From: Rhizobium sp. 007
Lineage (GTDB): Bacteria > Pseudomonadota > Alphaproteobacteria > Rhizobiales > Rhizobiaceae
DNA: 64,000 bases
Reading direction: 5' to 3'
NCBI RefSeq assembly: GCF_015353075.1
Contig: NZ_CP064187.1
Coordinates: 3,554,501-3,618,500, forward strand
Of this stretch, positions 35,596 to 45,000 are shown piece after piece. A program made the translations under genes and the position numbers. The stretch's first letter is position 1; each line of letters begins with the position of its first letter. The notes beneath the pieces are model-generated. The model saw only the letters and a program-made list of their open reading frames with translations, searched no databases and had not been told where the DNA came from.

Positions 35596-35615
35596 GGAGC
35601 CGGCAAGCCGGCTCC
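35596..35615 (-). terminator. GC-rich hairpin after the molybdenum hydroxylase operon
   Basis: GGAGCCGG at 35596-35603 and CCGGCTCC at 35608-35615 form a perfect 8-bp stem with a 4-base loop, 11 bases beyond the last gene of the cox-type operon on the minus strand. There is no T run after it, so it may be a Rho-aided end or a processing signal. Confidence 0.4.
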
Positions 35616-35625
35616 GCTCGATATG

Positions 35626-36423
35626 TTAGCCCGCTGCGGCAACGGCGCGCTTCGCCATCACCTTCACCAGATTGGCGCGATATTCCGCGCTGGCATGCAG
35701 GTCCGACATCAACGCGGCCGGATCGACATTGACGCTCGTGACCGCATCCGGCGACCAGTTGGCGCCCAGCGCCTGCTCCATCGCAGATTGGCGAAAAACA
35801 CCGCTGGAGCCCGCACCGGTGACGGCGACGCGCACGCCGCCGGATCCCTTCGCAACGAAGACGCCGGTCATGGCATAGCGAGAAGCCGGATTCGGAAACT
35901 TGGCGTAGCCGGCCCTCTCCGGCGCCTCGAAGCTGATCGCTGCGATCAGTTCACCCTCCTCAAGCGCCGTTTCGAAAAGACCGGTGAAGAAATCGTCGGC
36001 TGCGACCTCGCGTTTATTCGTGACGATACGGGCATTCAGTGCCAGCATCGCAGCCGGATAATCGGCAGCAGGATCGTTATTGGCGATTGAACCGCCGATG
36101 GTACCCATATGCCGCACATGCGGATCGCCGATCCGTCCGGCGAGTTCGCACAAGGCGGGGCAGATTGCGCCGATTGCGGCAGAAGACGCCACTTCCGCAT
36201 GTGTCAATGCCGCGCCGATCCGCACCTTGCGGCCTTCGACCTGGATACCTTTCATCGACTCAATGTGGCGTAGATCCACCAGATCGCTTGGCGCGGCAAG
36301 CCGTTGCTTCATCGTTGCGATCAAAGTCATGCCCCCGGAGACATATTTGCCCTCCGATGCGCCCGTGATCATGCTCACGGCCTCATCGACTGTCGAGGCG
36401 CGGTGATAATTCGTCTGATACAT
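35626..36423 (-). CDS. Molybdenum hydroxylase FAD-binding subunit (CoxM-like)
   Basis: A 265-residue protein of the xanthine dehydrogenase family medium subunit. YVSGGMTLIATMKQRLAAP and GTIGGSIANNDPAADYPAA are the FAD-binding motifs; the C-terminal CO-dehydrogenase flavoprotein domain follows. It passes electrons from the iron-sulfur subunit to an acceptor. It is the last of three genes (coxS-, coxL-, coxM-like) and starts 12 bases after the coxL-like stop. The substrate of the complex is unknown. Confidence 0.92.
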   Translation of the reverse strand: MYQTNYHRASTVDEAVSMITGASEGKYVSGGMTLIATMKQRLAAPSDLVDLRHIESMKGIQVEGRKVRIGAALTHAEVASSAAIGAICPALCELAGRIGDPHVRHMGTIGGSIANNDPAADYPAAMLALNARIVTNKREVAADDFFTGLFETALEEGELIAAISFEAPERAGYAKFPNPASRYAMTGVFVAKGSGGVRVAVTGAGSSGVFRQSAMEQALGANWSPDAVTSVNVDPAALMSDLHASAEYRANLVKVMAKRAVAAAG

Positions 36424-36435
36424 GGCCGTTCCTCC

Positions 36436-38781
36436 TCAGTGGGTTGCTTGCGCAGCCGTCCACACCTTCTGCGGCGTGGCGGGCATCGTCAGCATGTTGT
36501 TGCCGATCGCATCCGTGATCGCGTTCATCAGCGCCGGCGGCGAGCCGATCGCGCCCGCCTCGCCGCAGCCCTTGACGCCCAGCGGGTTGCTCGGACACGG
36601 GGTGTTTTGATGCGACAGATCGAAGGATGGCAGGTCGTCGGCACGCGGCATGGCGTAATCCATATAGCTCGCGGTCAAAAGCTGGCCACTCTCGTCGTAG
36701 TGAACGCCTTCAAGCAGCGCCTGGCCGATGCCTTGGGCAAGGCCACCGTGGACCTGGCCTTCGACAATCATCGGGTTGATGATATTGCCGAAGTCGTCGG
36801 CAGCGACGAACTGCACGATCTTCGTCGTGCCCGTTTCGGGATCGACTTCGACCTCGCAGATGTAGCAGCCTGCCGGGAACGTGAAGTTCGACGGATCATA
36901 GAAGGCCGTCTCCTTCAGCCCCGGCTCCATCCCGGCAGGCAGATTGTGGGCGGTGTAGGCGGCAAGCGCTACCTGGAACCACGGCAGCGTCTTGTCCGTG
37001 CCCGCCACCTTCAGCTCGCCGTTTTCGATCACAATATCGCTCTCATCCGCCTCCATGAGGTGCGCGGCAATCTTTTTCGCCTTGGCCTCGACCTTGTCGA
37101 GCGCCTTGGCGACGGCCGACATGCCAACGGCACCAGAGCGCGAACCATAGGTACCCATGCCCATCTGCACCTTGTCGGTATCGCCGTGAACGATGGAAAT
37201 GCTATCGATCGGCACGCCGAGCCGGCCCGCAACGAGCTGTGCGAACGTCGTTTCATGTCCCTGCCCGTGGCTGTGCGACCCGGTCAGGACCTCCACGGTA
37301 CCGACGGCATTGACCCGCACCTCGGCGGACTCCCAAAGGCCAACACCGGCGCCGAGGGAGCCGACCGCCTGCGACGGAGCAAGCCCGCATGCCTCTATAT
37401 AGCAACTCATGCCGATGCCGCGCTTCATGCCACGCCGACTAGCCTCCTCCTTGCGCGCGGCAAAGCCGTTCCAATCGGCCGCCTGCATCGCCGCATTGAG
37501 CGAAGCTTCATAATCGCCTGCGTCGTAGTTCAAAATGACCGGCGTCTGGTGGGGGAACGAGCGGATGAAATTCTTCCGCCTGAGTTCAGCAGGCGAGATG
37601 CCGAGCTCGCGCGCCGCCGTTTCCATGGTCCTCTCGAGGAGATAGGTCGCCTCCGGCCGCCCCGCGCCGCGATAGGCGTCGACAGGCGCGGTGTTGGTAT
37701 AGACCGTACGCACATTGGCGTGGATTGCCGGTATATCGTACTGGCCGGAAAGCAGCGTCGCGTAGAGGTAGGTCGGCACGCAGGACGAAAACAGCGACAT
37801 GTAGGCGCCGAGATTGGCGATCGTGTCGACCTTCAGTGCCGTGATGCGATTGTCTGCATCGAAGGCCATCCTGACCTTGGAGACATGATCGCGGCCGTGC
37901 GCATCCGTGAGAAAGGCCTCCGTGCGGTCTGCAGTCCATTTCACCGGCACGCCGGTCTTCTTGGATGCCCAGAGACAGACGATCTCCTCCGGATAGATGT
38001 AGATCTTGGAGCCGAAGCCGCCGCCGACATCCGGCGCGATGACCCGCAGCTTGTTTTCCGGAGCCACGTTGTAGAAAGCGCTCATGACCAGCCGCGCCAG
38101 ATGCGGATTCTGGCTGGTGGTGTAGCAGGTATAATGGTCGTCGCCCGCATCGTAGATGCCGAGCGCGGCGCGCGGCTCCATCGCATTGGGGGAGAGACGG
38201 TTATTGACGATATCGACCTCGATCACATGTGCTGCTTGCGCAATTGCCTGGTCGGCAGCGGCAGCGTCGCCGATCTCCCAGTCGAAAATCAGATTATTGG
38301 CCGCTTCCGGATGGATTTGCGGCGCACCGGGTTCCAGAGCATCGACCGCCTCGATCACAGCCGGCAGTTCCTCGTAGTCGACAACGACCGCTTCTGCCGC
38401 GTCGCGCGCTTCGTCGAGCGAGTCCGCTATGACGATCGCAACAGCATCGCCCACATAGCGCACCGTCTCCACCGCCAACGGGCGCCACGCGCCCATTTTC
38501 ATCGCCGAACCGTCCTTCGAATGGATCATCCAGCCGCAGATGAGGTTGCCGATGCCGTCAGCGAGCAATTGCTTGCCGTCCAGCGCGTCGATGACGCCAG
38601 GCATGGCTTTCGCAGCGGAAATATCGATGCTCTTGATTTTGGCATGCGCATGCGGACTGCGAACGAAATAGCCGTATTTCATGCCGGGCACGACCATATC
38701 GTCCGTATAGCGGCCCTTGCCGGTTAAGAACCGCTTGTCTTCCTTGCGTGCGACGCGTGCACCAACTCCTTCGACACCCAT
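36436..38781 (-). CDS. Molybdenum hydroxylase large subunit, CoxL form II type
   Basis: A 781-residue molybdopterin-binding subunit. The active-site loop reads AYRGAGR at residues 369-375. True carbon monoxide dehydrogenase (form I) has AYXCSFR, so the Cu-binding cysteine is missing and CO oxidation is doubtful; AYRGAGR marks form II. GVDVGGGFGSKIYIYPE-like segments, here PDVGGGFGSKIYIYP, and the C-terminal GCGEAGAIGSP with the catalytic Glu (about residue 741) are present. The enzyme probably hydroxylates a carbon centre of an aldehyde, purine or aromatic compound. No MCD or chaperone gene (coxDEF-like) is beside it. Confidence 0.92.
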   Translation of the reverse strand: MGVEGVGARVARKEDKRFLTGKGRYTDDMVVPGMKYGYFVRSPHAHAKIKSIDISAAKAMPGVIDALDGKQLLADGIGNLICGWMIHSKDGSAMKMGAWRPLAVETVRYVGDAVAIVIADSLDEARDAAEAVVVDYEELPAVIEAVDALEPGAPQIHPEAANNLIFDWEIGDAAAADQAIAQAAHVIEVDIVNNRLSPNAMEPRAALGIYDAGDDHYTCYTTSQNPHLARLVMSAFYNVAPENKLRVIAPDVGGGFGSKIYIYPEEIVCLWASKKTGVPVKWTADRTEAFLTDAHGRDHVSKVRMAFDADNRITALKVDTIANLGAYMSLFSSCVPTYLYATLLSGQYDIPAIHANVRTVYTNTAPVDAYRGAGRPEATYLLERTMETAARELGISPAELRRKNFIRSFPHQTPVILNYDAGDYEASLNAAMQAADWNGFAARKEEASRRGMKRGIGMSCYIEACGLAPSQAVGSLGAGVGLWESAEVRVNAVGTVEVLTGSHSHGQGHETTFAQLVAGRLGVPIDSISIVHGDTDKVQMGMGTYGSRSGAVGMSAVAKALDKVEAKAKKIAAHLMEADESDIVIENGELKVAGTDKTLPWFQVALAAYTAHNLPAGMEPGLKETAFYDPSNFTFPAGCYICEVEVDPETGTTKIVQFVAADDFGNIINPMIVEGQVHGGLAQGIGQALLEGVHYDESGQLLTASYMDYAMPRADDLPSFDLSHQNTPCPSNPLGVKGCGEAGAIGSPPALMNAITDAIGNNMLTMPATPQKVWTAAQATH

Positions 38782-38865
38782 GATGTCCTCCCAATGGGGT
38801 TTTGGCCTGGCCCTCCGCCAAAGAGCATCGTGTGCGGCAGTCAGCCAGACAATTCCGGAAAGATG

Positions 38866-39357
38866 TTACTCGGCAGCCTGCTTGGCGCCGCCATGCATCT
38901 CCGCATTGGCGGAAAGCACGGCCTTGACGATGTTGTGATAACCGGTGCAGCGACAGATGTTGCCTTCGAGCTCCTGGCGAACCGTCTGTTCATCCAGTTG
39001 CCCGCCGTGACGATTGATCATGTCGACCGCGGTCATCACCATGCCGGGCGTGCAGAATCCGCACTGGAGCCCGTGATGCTCCTTGAAGGCGGCCTGAACC
39101 GGATGAAGTTCGCCATTTGCGGCCAGGCCTTCAATCGTCGTGACCGACGAGCCCGATGCCTGAACGGCGAGGATCGTGCAGCTCTTGACCGACTTGCCGT
39201 CCATATGAACGACGCAGGTGCCGCACTGCGTCGTATCGCAGCCGACATGAGTTCCCGTCAGGCCTAGTTTTTCGCGAATGAAATGGACGAGAAGCGTGCG
39301 CTCTTCACAGTCGCCGCTCACCGCCCGGCCGTTCACCGTCAGTTTCACCTTCGCCAT
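38866..39357 (-). CDS. Molybdenum hydroxylase iron-sulfur subunit (CoxS-like)
   Basis: A 163-residue protein with two [2Fe-2S] clusters. The N-terminal plant-type ferredoxin set is [16 protein letters not shown] with the following SCTIL cysteine; the C-terminal helical domain set is QCGFCTPGM and [14 protein letters not shown]. It carries electrons from the Mo site to FAD. It is the first gene of the operon; 84 bases separate it from the coxL-like gene, longer than the other gap. The N-terminus starts directly with no signal peptide, so the enzyme is cytosolic. Confidence 0.94.
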   Translation of the reverse strand: MAKVKLTVNGRAVSGDCEERTLLVHFIREKLGLTGTHVGCDTTQCGTCVVHMDGKSVKSCTILAVQASGSSVTTIEGLAANGELHPVQAAFKEHHGLQCGFCTPGMVMTAVDMINRHGGQLDEQTVRQELEGNICRCTGYHNIVKAVLSANAEMHGGAKQAAE

Positions 39358-39628
39358 GATTTTCTCCTCGTGCCTCCTCCAGGCACAGGAACATCATTTG
39401 ACTTTTTCGCTTGGGGATCAACCGCTACTTTGGGGAGTTCTGCCAAATTTGCTCTACGGACGACTGCATGACTCCTCATGACATCTGAATCGGATTGAAA
39501 ACAACCGTGATCACAAAAATTTCAGCTGCAAACTGGACGCCATCCTCTTGCGACATAGTTTTAATTGTCAAAAAGACACCGTGAAGGGACAGCGGCTGCC
39601 AAGCGGCAGTCAACCTCGGAGAGAAAAA

Positions 39629-39883
39629 ATGAAGAAAGCAATTGCGTTTGCTCTGATCGGCCTCTCGATCGCGAGCTGCACGCCGACGGAGCGGGGTGCC
39701 GGGATCGGTGCGGCATCTGGCGCGGTCATCGGCGGGGTCGCCACAGGCAATGTTCGCGGAGCCGCAGTCGGCGCTGCGATCGGCGGCGTCACAGGTGCCG
39801 TCATTGGCAGAGTCTCGGAACAGCCCGGGCAATGCTACTATCGCGACCGCTATGGTCGCCGCTACATCGACGATTGCCCCTGA
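39629..39883 (+). CDS. Glycine-zipper small lipoprotein (YMGG-like)
   Basis: An 84-residue protein. The signal peptide ends in IASC (Cys at about residue 17), a lipobox. The middle has the glycine-zipper pattern GAGIGAASGAVIGGVATG and GAAVGAAIGGVTGAVIG, which packs as a helical hairpin in membranes; the tail is CYYRDRYGRRYIDDCP. ATG 39629 has GGAG 8 bases upstream (39618-39621). It is monocistronic with a strong terminator following. Family members are envelope-stress or virulence-linked, but no fixed function is known. Confidence 0.85.
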   Translation: MKKAIAFALIGLSIASCTPTERGAGIGAASGAVIGGVATGNVRGAAVGAAIGGVTGAVIGRVSEQPGQCYYRDRYGRRYIDDCP

Positions 39884-39902
39884 GACGGAGTGCCAAGGTC
39901 CT

Positions 39903-39932
39903 AAAATCCCGGCTGCAAACCGGGATTTTTCA
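39903..39932 (+). terminator. Strong intrinsic terminator
   Basis: AAAATCCCGG at 39903-39912 pairs with CCGGGATTTT at 39920-39929, a perfect 10-bp stem with a 7-base loop and a T run. It closes the glycine-zipper gene and precedes the tamA promoter region. Confidence 0.88.
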
Positions 39933-40038
39933 TCTTTCGTGCTAAATTAGCTCGAAAATAGCTTAAATCGGTACACCTCGTGCATTTTTGCCGCTAAGCT
40001 GTTAATTGCTGGGCAACGCATGTAATTAAAAGCGGCGG

Positions 40039-41961
40039 ATGCATATCAGAGGGAAGACACCGAAATCGGGTTTTGCGTATCGGCGGGCAGGCACCATGAT
40101 GGTGATCGCGGCGACGGCTGCGTTTTCACCGGTTCTGACTGGCGAGGCCCATGCATTCAAGCTTTTCGGAATTACCATTTTTGGCGAAGACGAGAATGAC
40201 AGCGAGCAGGTGCCTGATCCTGTGCGCTACGACGCCAATCTTACAACGAATACCGCCGATCCTGATCTCAAAGAGGCTTTGGAGAATAGTTCGCGTCTGA
40301 TCGGCGACGAGGAACGCCCCGTTTCCGGCGATCTCGGCATTGTCGTCAAGGCACGCGACGACCGCGACCGCCTGATCGCGGCGCTCTATGAAAATGCGCG
40401 CTACGGCGGCGTCGTGACGATCACGATCGACGGAAAGAACATCGACGACCTGCCTCCCAACCCGACCTTCGACCGGTCCAGGTCCGTTCCCGTTCAAGTC
40501 GCCATCGAGCCGGGACCGGTCTTCCGGGTCAAGGAAGTGCAGTTCGGCGGCGATGCTGCAAGCCGCAATCCCGCCGATTACGACCTGGCGCCTGGCGAAG
40601 TGGCCGGATCGCTGACGATCATCAAGGCCGGGGACAAGATCGTCGAACAGCTGAAGAGCGAGGGCCGACCGCTTGCGAAGCTGACCACACGCCAAGTGGT
40701 GGCCGATCACCGCACCAAGACGGTCGATATCGTCATCGCGACGGAAGGCGGTCCGGTAGCCCCGATCGGCAATATCGGCGTCACCGGGCAGAAAGCCGTC
40801 AAACCTGGGTTCATCCAGCGTTATTCGCGCCTTGAAAAAGGGGGAGCCTATTCTCCCGAGGCACTCAAGAAGGCTGGCGAACGGTTGCGCGCGCTCGGCG
40901 TTTTTTCGAGCGTCACCATTCACGAAGCCGATAGCCTCGCCGCCGATGGTACGTTGCCGATGACGATCGAAGTCTCGGAAGGCAAGCAGCGCTATTTCGG
41001 TGTCGGCGCCAATTATTCGACGATAGACGGCATGGGGGTCCAAGGTTATTGGGGACACCGCAACCTTTTCGGCGAAGCGGAATCCCTTCGAATCGAGGGC
41101 ACCGTTGGCCGCCTCGGCGAAAACGACATCGGAAATCTCGACTACTCGACAGGTATTCTCTTCACCAAACCCGGCGCCTTTTTCCCTGCCGCAACGCTGA
41201 AGGCCGGCATTCTCGCAAAGACCGAAAATCCCGATGCCTACAACGCATCCCTGATCACCGCGTCGCTCGGCCTGTCTTACGAGCTGACGGATCAGGATAC
41301 CGCCTCGGCGAGCACTGAAATCAGCTACGAGAAGGACGATGACGCCTTCGGCGACAATGAATATCTGACTTTCGCCCTGCCGCTTACCTACGAGCGCGAT
41401 GCGCGCGACAACAAACTCAACCCCACGGAAGGGTACCGTGCAACGCTTGCAGCGACGCCGAGCTATGAGATGTTCGGCAGCACGATCTTCTCGTCCTTCG
41501 AGGGTTCGATAACCGGCTACCAGTCGATCGGCGCGGAAGACAATGTTGTCTTCGCTGGCAAGGTGGCGGCCGGCCTGCTGATTGGCGGAGAATTGCCGGA
41601 CATTCCCGCAACGCGACGTTTTTTTGCCGGCGGTGGCGGCTCGGTTCGGGGGTATGGCTATCAGGAGATTTCCCCCTACAACGCTGAGGATGAAGCGACG
41701 GGCGGCAAATCCTATGTCACCGCCTCGCTGGAAGCGCGCGTCAGGATCACCGAGACCATCGGCATCGTTCCTTTCATCGACGTCGGAACAGTGGGGAGCG
41801 AGGAGTTTCCCGATTTTTCCGACATCCGGGCCGGTGCCGGCATCGGAATACGTTACGCCACGCCTTTTGGGCCCCTGCGGCTTGATTTTGCCGTACCGTT
41901 GAACAAGTACGAGAATGGCACGAGTTACGGCATCTATGCCGGGATCGGCCAGTCATTCTAG
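40039..41961 (+). CDS. tamA: Translocation/assembly module outer-membrane protein TamA
   Basis: A 640-residue Omp85-family protein. A signal peptide (about residues 1-37, ending GEAHA) is followed by POTRA domains (about 100-330) and a C-terminal barrel. The barrel loop motif GSVRGYGYQEISP is the VRGY/F signature of the Omp85 L6 loop, and the protein ends in IGQSF, a C-terminal aromatic beta-signal. With TamB it helps assemble outer-membrane proteins and supports lipid transport. Length and the tamB gene directly downstream argue for TamA rather than BamA. Confidence 0.92.
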   Translation: MHIRGKTPKSGFAYRRAGTMMVIAATAAFSPVLTGEAHAFKLFGITIFGEDENDSEQVPDPVRYDANLTTNTADPDLKEALENSSRLIGDEERPVSGDLGIVVKARDDRDRLIAALYENARYGGVVTITIDGKNIDDLPPNPTFDRSRSVPVQVAIEPGPVFRVKEVQFGGDAASRNPADYDLAPGEVAGSLTIIKAGDKIVEQLKSEGRPLAKLTTRQVVADHRTKTVDIVIATEGGPVAPIGNIGVTGQKAVKPGFIQRYSRLEKGGAYSPEALKKAGERLRALGVFSSVTIHEADSLAADGTLPMTIEVSEGKQRYFGVGANYSTIDGMGVQGYWGHRNLFGEAESLRIEGTVGRLGENDIGNLDYSTGILFTKPGAFFPAATLKAGILAKTENPDAYNASLITASLGLSYELTDQDTASASTEISYEKDDDAFGDNEYLTFALPLTYERDARDNKLNPTEGYRATLAATPSYEMFGSTIFSSFEGSITGYQSIGAEDNVVFAGKVAAGLLIGGELPDIPATRRFFAGGGGSVRGYGYQEISPYNAEDEATGGKSYVTASLEARVRITETIGIVPFIDVGTVGSEEFPDFSDIRAGAGIGIRYATPFGPLRLDFAVPLNKYENGTSYGIYAGIGQSF

Positions 41962-41969
41962 AATGCGAT

Positions 41970-41994
41970 GTTCGCGGATTTCAAACCCGCGAAC
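41970..41994 (+). other. Stem-loop between tamA and tamB
   Basis: GTTCGCGG at 41970-41977 pairs with CCGCGAAC at 41987-41994 with a 9-base loop. No T run follows, so it is unlikely to end transcription fully; it may lower the downstream tamB message or mark RNA processing. Confidence 0.45.
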
Positions 41995-42023
41995 AATGAC
42001 GAGAACAGGGTAGTTCCGCCTTC

Positions 42024-45000
42024 ATGCAAGCGCTGACGAAATTCGTGAGTTGGACCATCCGTGTGATCGGCTTTGCGACCGGTGCTGCACTGATCCTTGC
42101 CGCGATAGCCATTGCGATCCTCGGCTTCACCTCGTTCGGCTCGCGCATTGTCACGGAGGAAGTCGCGGAAGCCCTTTCGAACCGCGACATGAAAATTGCG
42201 GTCCGCGAGCCAAGCGGCCTGCTGACCGGCGGATTACGCGCTGCGGAGATAACGATCTCAGATACGCGCGGGGTATTCGCGCAGATAACCGGTCTCTCGA
42301 TAGACTGGAACCCGCTGGCGCTGCTCCGCGGCGCATTCCACGCAAGCGAACTCTCCCTCGGCTCGGTCAATATTATCCGAAAGCCGGTGCGTACCATTCC
42401 CTCACCACCAGCAAGCGGTGAGGACGAGGGATTCAGCCTGCCGATCAAGATCGATGTCGACAGGATCGCCATCTCGGACATCAATCTGAGCGAGAAATTC
42501 GCGGGACGCGCGTTTACTTTAACGGCGCGCGGCAATCTGCAGGCCGACCAGAATGGCGGGAATGCCGTAATCAATATCAGCCGTCACGATGTGCCGGACG
42601 CCAAGCTCTCGGCTGATTTGGCGTTCATGCCCGATCAGAACCAGTTGCGGCTGAAGGCGCAGCTATCTGAACCGAAGGGGGGGCTGGTTGCAGCTTTCCT
42701 ATCGCTGCCGGGCGACCCTTCAGTCGATATCGTCGTCGATGGCGAAGGGCCGGTTTCGGATTGGAACGGCAGGCTTCAAGCCGCCCTGGACGGTCAGCAA
42801 CGCGCTTCAATCAAAGGACATCATGCGCTCACACAGGACGGCCTGCACCATCTTGATCTCAAGGGCGGCGGCGATCTGAGCACCCTTCTGCCGCCGGCCT
42901 TCCGGCCATTGTTTTCCGGCCAGACGAACATCGATGTCTCCGCCACCTTCAACAATAGAGGCAAACTCGATATCCAGACCGGCAACATAGCAACCGGCAG
43001 CGTCGTCATTGCGGCATCCGGCGCCCTGGATCGGGCGGGAAACAACAGCCTGAACGTCAACGTGCTCGGTACGTCAGGCCCCGTCGATTTTCGTTGGCCG
43101 CTTGCCGATGGCGAAGCCCGTTTCATGGTGACCGGTCTAAACCTCGCCCTCACGGGCGATGCGCAATCGGCACGGCTGAACGCCAGTGCTTCGCTCGATG
43201 CCGCAACATTGCCTCAGGTGACGATCGGCAACGTAAAGCTGACGGCAAAGAGCGACGCTTTCAACCTGGCCAAGCGTTCCGGTGCCGTTCAATTGCGCAT
43301 GGTTGCCGGTGATACGACGTTCCTGAACCCGGATGTCAATCGGGCAGTACGAGGTCCTGTAACGCTTGCCGCGCCGCTCCAAATCTCCGCCGATGGCGTA
43401 GGCTTCAACGGGACGACATTTGAAAGCGCCAATGCAAGCGGCACCGTCAACGGCACCTACAAGCTTACCGACAACACGCTGACGGGAAATGCGAAGCTTA
43501 CAGTTCAACCCGCGGCACTGCCGCCTGCTATCGCGTCGCGCTTCGATACGCCGATCTCGATCGATACACAGATCGCCGGAACCATTCCGTCCAAGATCAA
43601 CCTCTCGGATCTCGTCGTCAAATCCGGAACGATCGAAACTGCCGGCTCCGTGGTGCTTGACGGCGAAAGCCTCACCGCCAGCCTTTCCGGGCGGCTGCCG
43701 GATGTAAGGAAGCTTCTGGAAACTGCCGAAGGCGAGGCGAGCTATACGGTCAATGCTAGCGGCCCGCTGACAGCCCTGGCGATAAAGGCAAATCTGAAGG
43801 CCGCAACTCTTCGCACCGCTGGCCGCACGCTTGGTGATCTGGACGTCAACATTTCCGGCGCGGCTGATCCTGACGCACCGCAAGGTACCATCAATGCCAA
43901 GGTCACGATCGACGGCCAACCGATTTCCATCGTTGCCGACGCGCAGTCCAAAGGCGGTGTCATCAACGTTCCGTCTTTCAGTGCGGACGTCGGCAGCAAC
44001 CGGCTGCGAGGCAATGTCCAACTGTCCTCACGCTTCGAGCCGACCGGAGCGCTCACCTTCGATTTTCCGGATATCGGCCTGCTAGCCGCACTCGGCGGGC
44101 AGAGAGCCCAAGGCGATCTCAAGGGTGCGCTCGACATCGCCAACGACAATGGCAAGATCGCGCTAAAGGTGACGGCCGCAGGAAATGGCTTGCAGCGCGA
44201 CACGTTTTCGATCGTGAGACCGGACATCGCTATCACCGTCACCGATCTCAAAGCCCTTTCCGCCAACGGCATCGTCAAGGCCGGCGAGATGTCGGCAGGC
44301 GCCAACAAGCTCACTGAACCGGTGCTGAACTTCGTGCAGCAACAGAACCGCACGAAGTTCGATCTTAACGCTGCCTACGACGATAATCCGGTGCTTGCCG
44401 AAGGCGATCTTGAAACAAAAGCAGGCGCGACGACGATCCGGCTCGATCGATTTTCAGGCAAACCACGCAACATTCCGGTTGAGCTCTCCCAACCCGCCGA
44501 AATCGCGATTGCGAACGGCCAGGCCGCGTTGAGCGGCCTCACGGTCAAGACCGGAAGCGGTTCCGTGGCGGTGACCGGCTCGGCGGGCGAGACGCTCGAC
44601 ATCAATGCGGTCATCAGCGACCTGCCCGCAAGCCTCGCCAACGGTTTCGTTCCCAAGCTGAATGCCGAAGGTGCCATCTCCGGCACAGTATCGGTCAAGG
44701 GAACGCCGGCGACGCCGATTGCGGATTTCAAGCTCGACTGGAAGAATGCCGCAACTAGCCACACCAAGAGCGCGCATCTTGCGCCGTTCGGCGTCGTCGC
44801 GACCGGAAAATTCGCCGATAACAAGCTCGACTTCGACGCAAGTGTCGATGGTTCCGAGGGACTGTCCTTGAAATCCCGCGGAAATGTTGTTGTGGCCGGA
44901 ACGGACGGACAAAGCCTGAAAATCGATGCCGATGTCGTCAACCTTCCGGCGCGCATCGCCAACGGCTTCGTTCCGGATCTTGCAGCCGAAGGCGCGATAA

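Noticed and set aside
36304..38727. 807-codon plus-strand frame opposite the coxL- and coxM-like genes
   Set aside because: Arg/His-rich antisense frame of GC-rich coding DNA; the minus strand carries intact molybdenum hydroxylase motifs.
39385..39412. EcfG-like promoter upstream of the glycine-zipper gene
   Set aside because: GGAAC is present but the -10 part is GCTT rather than CGTT and it lies about 240 bases from the gene.
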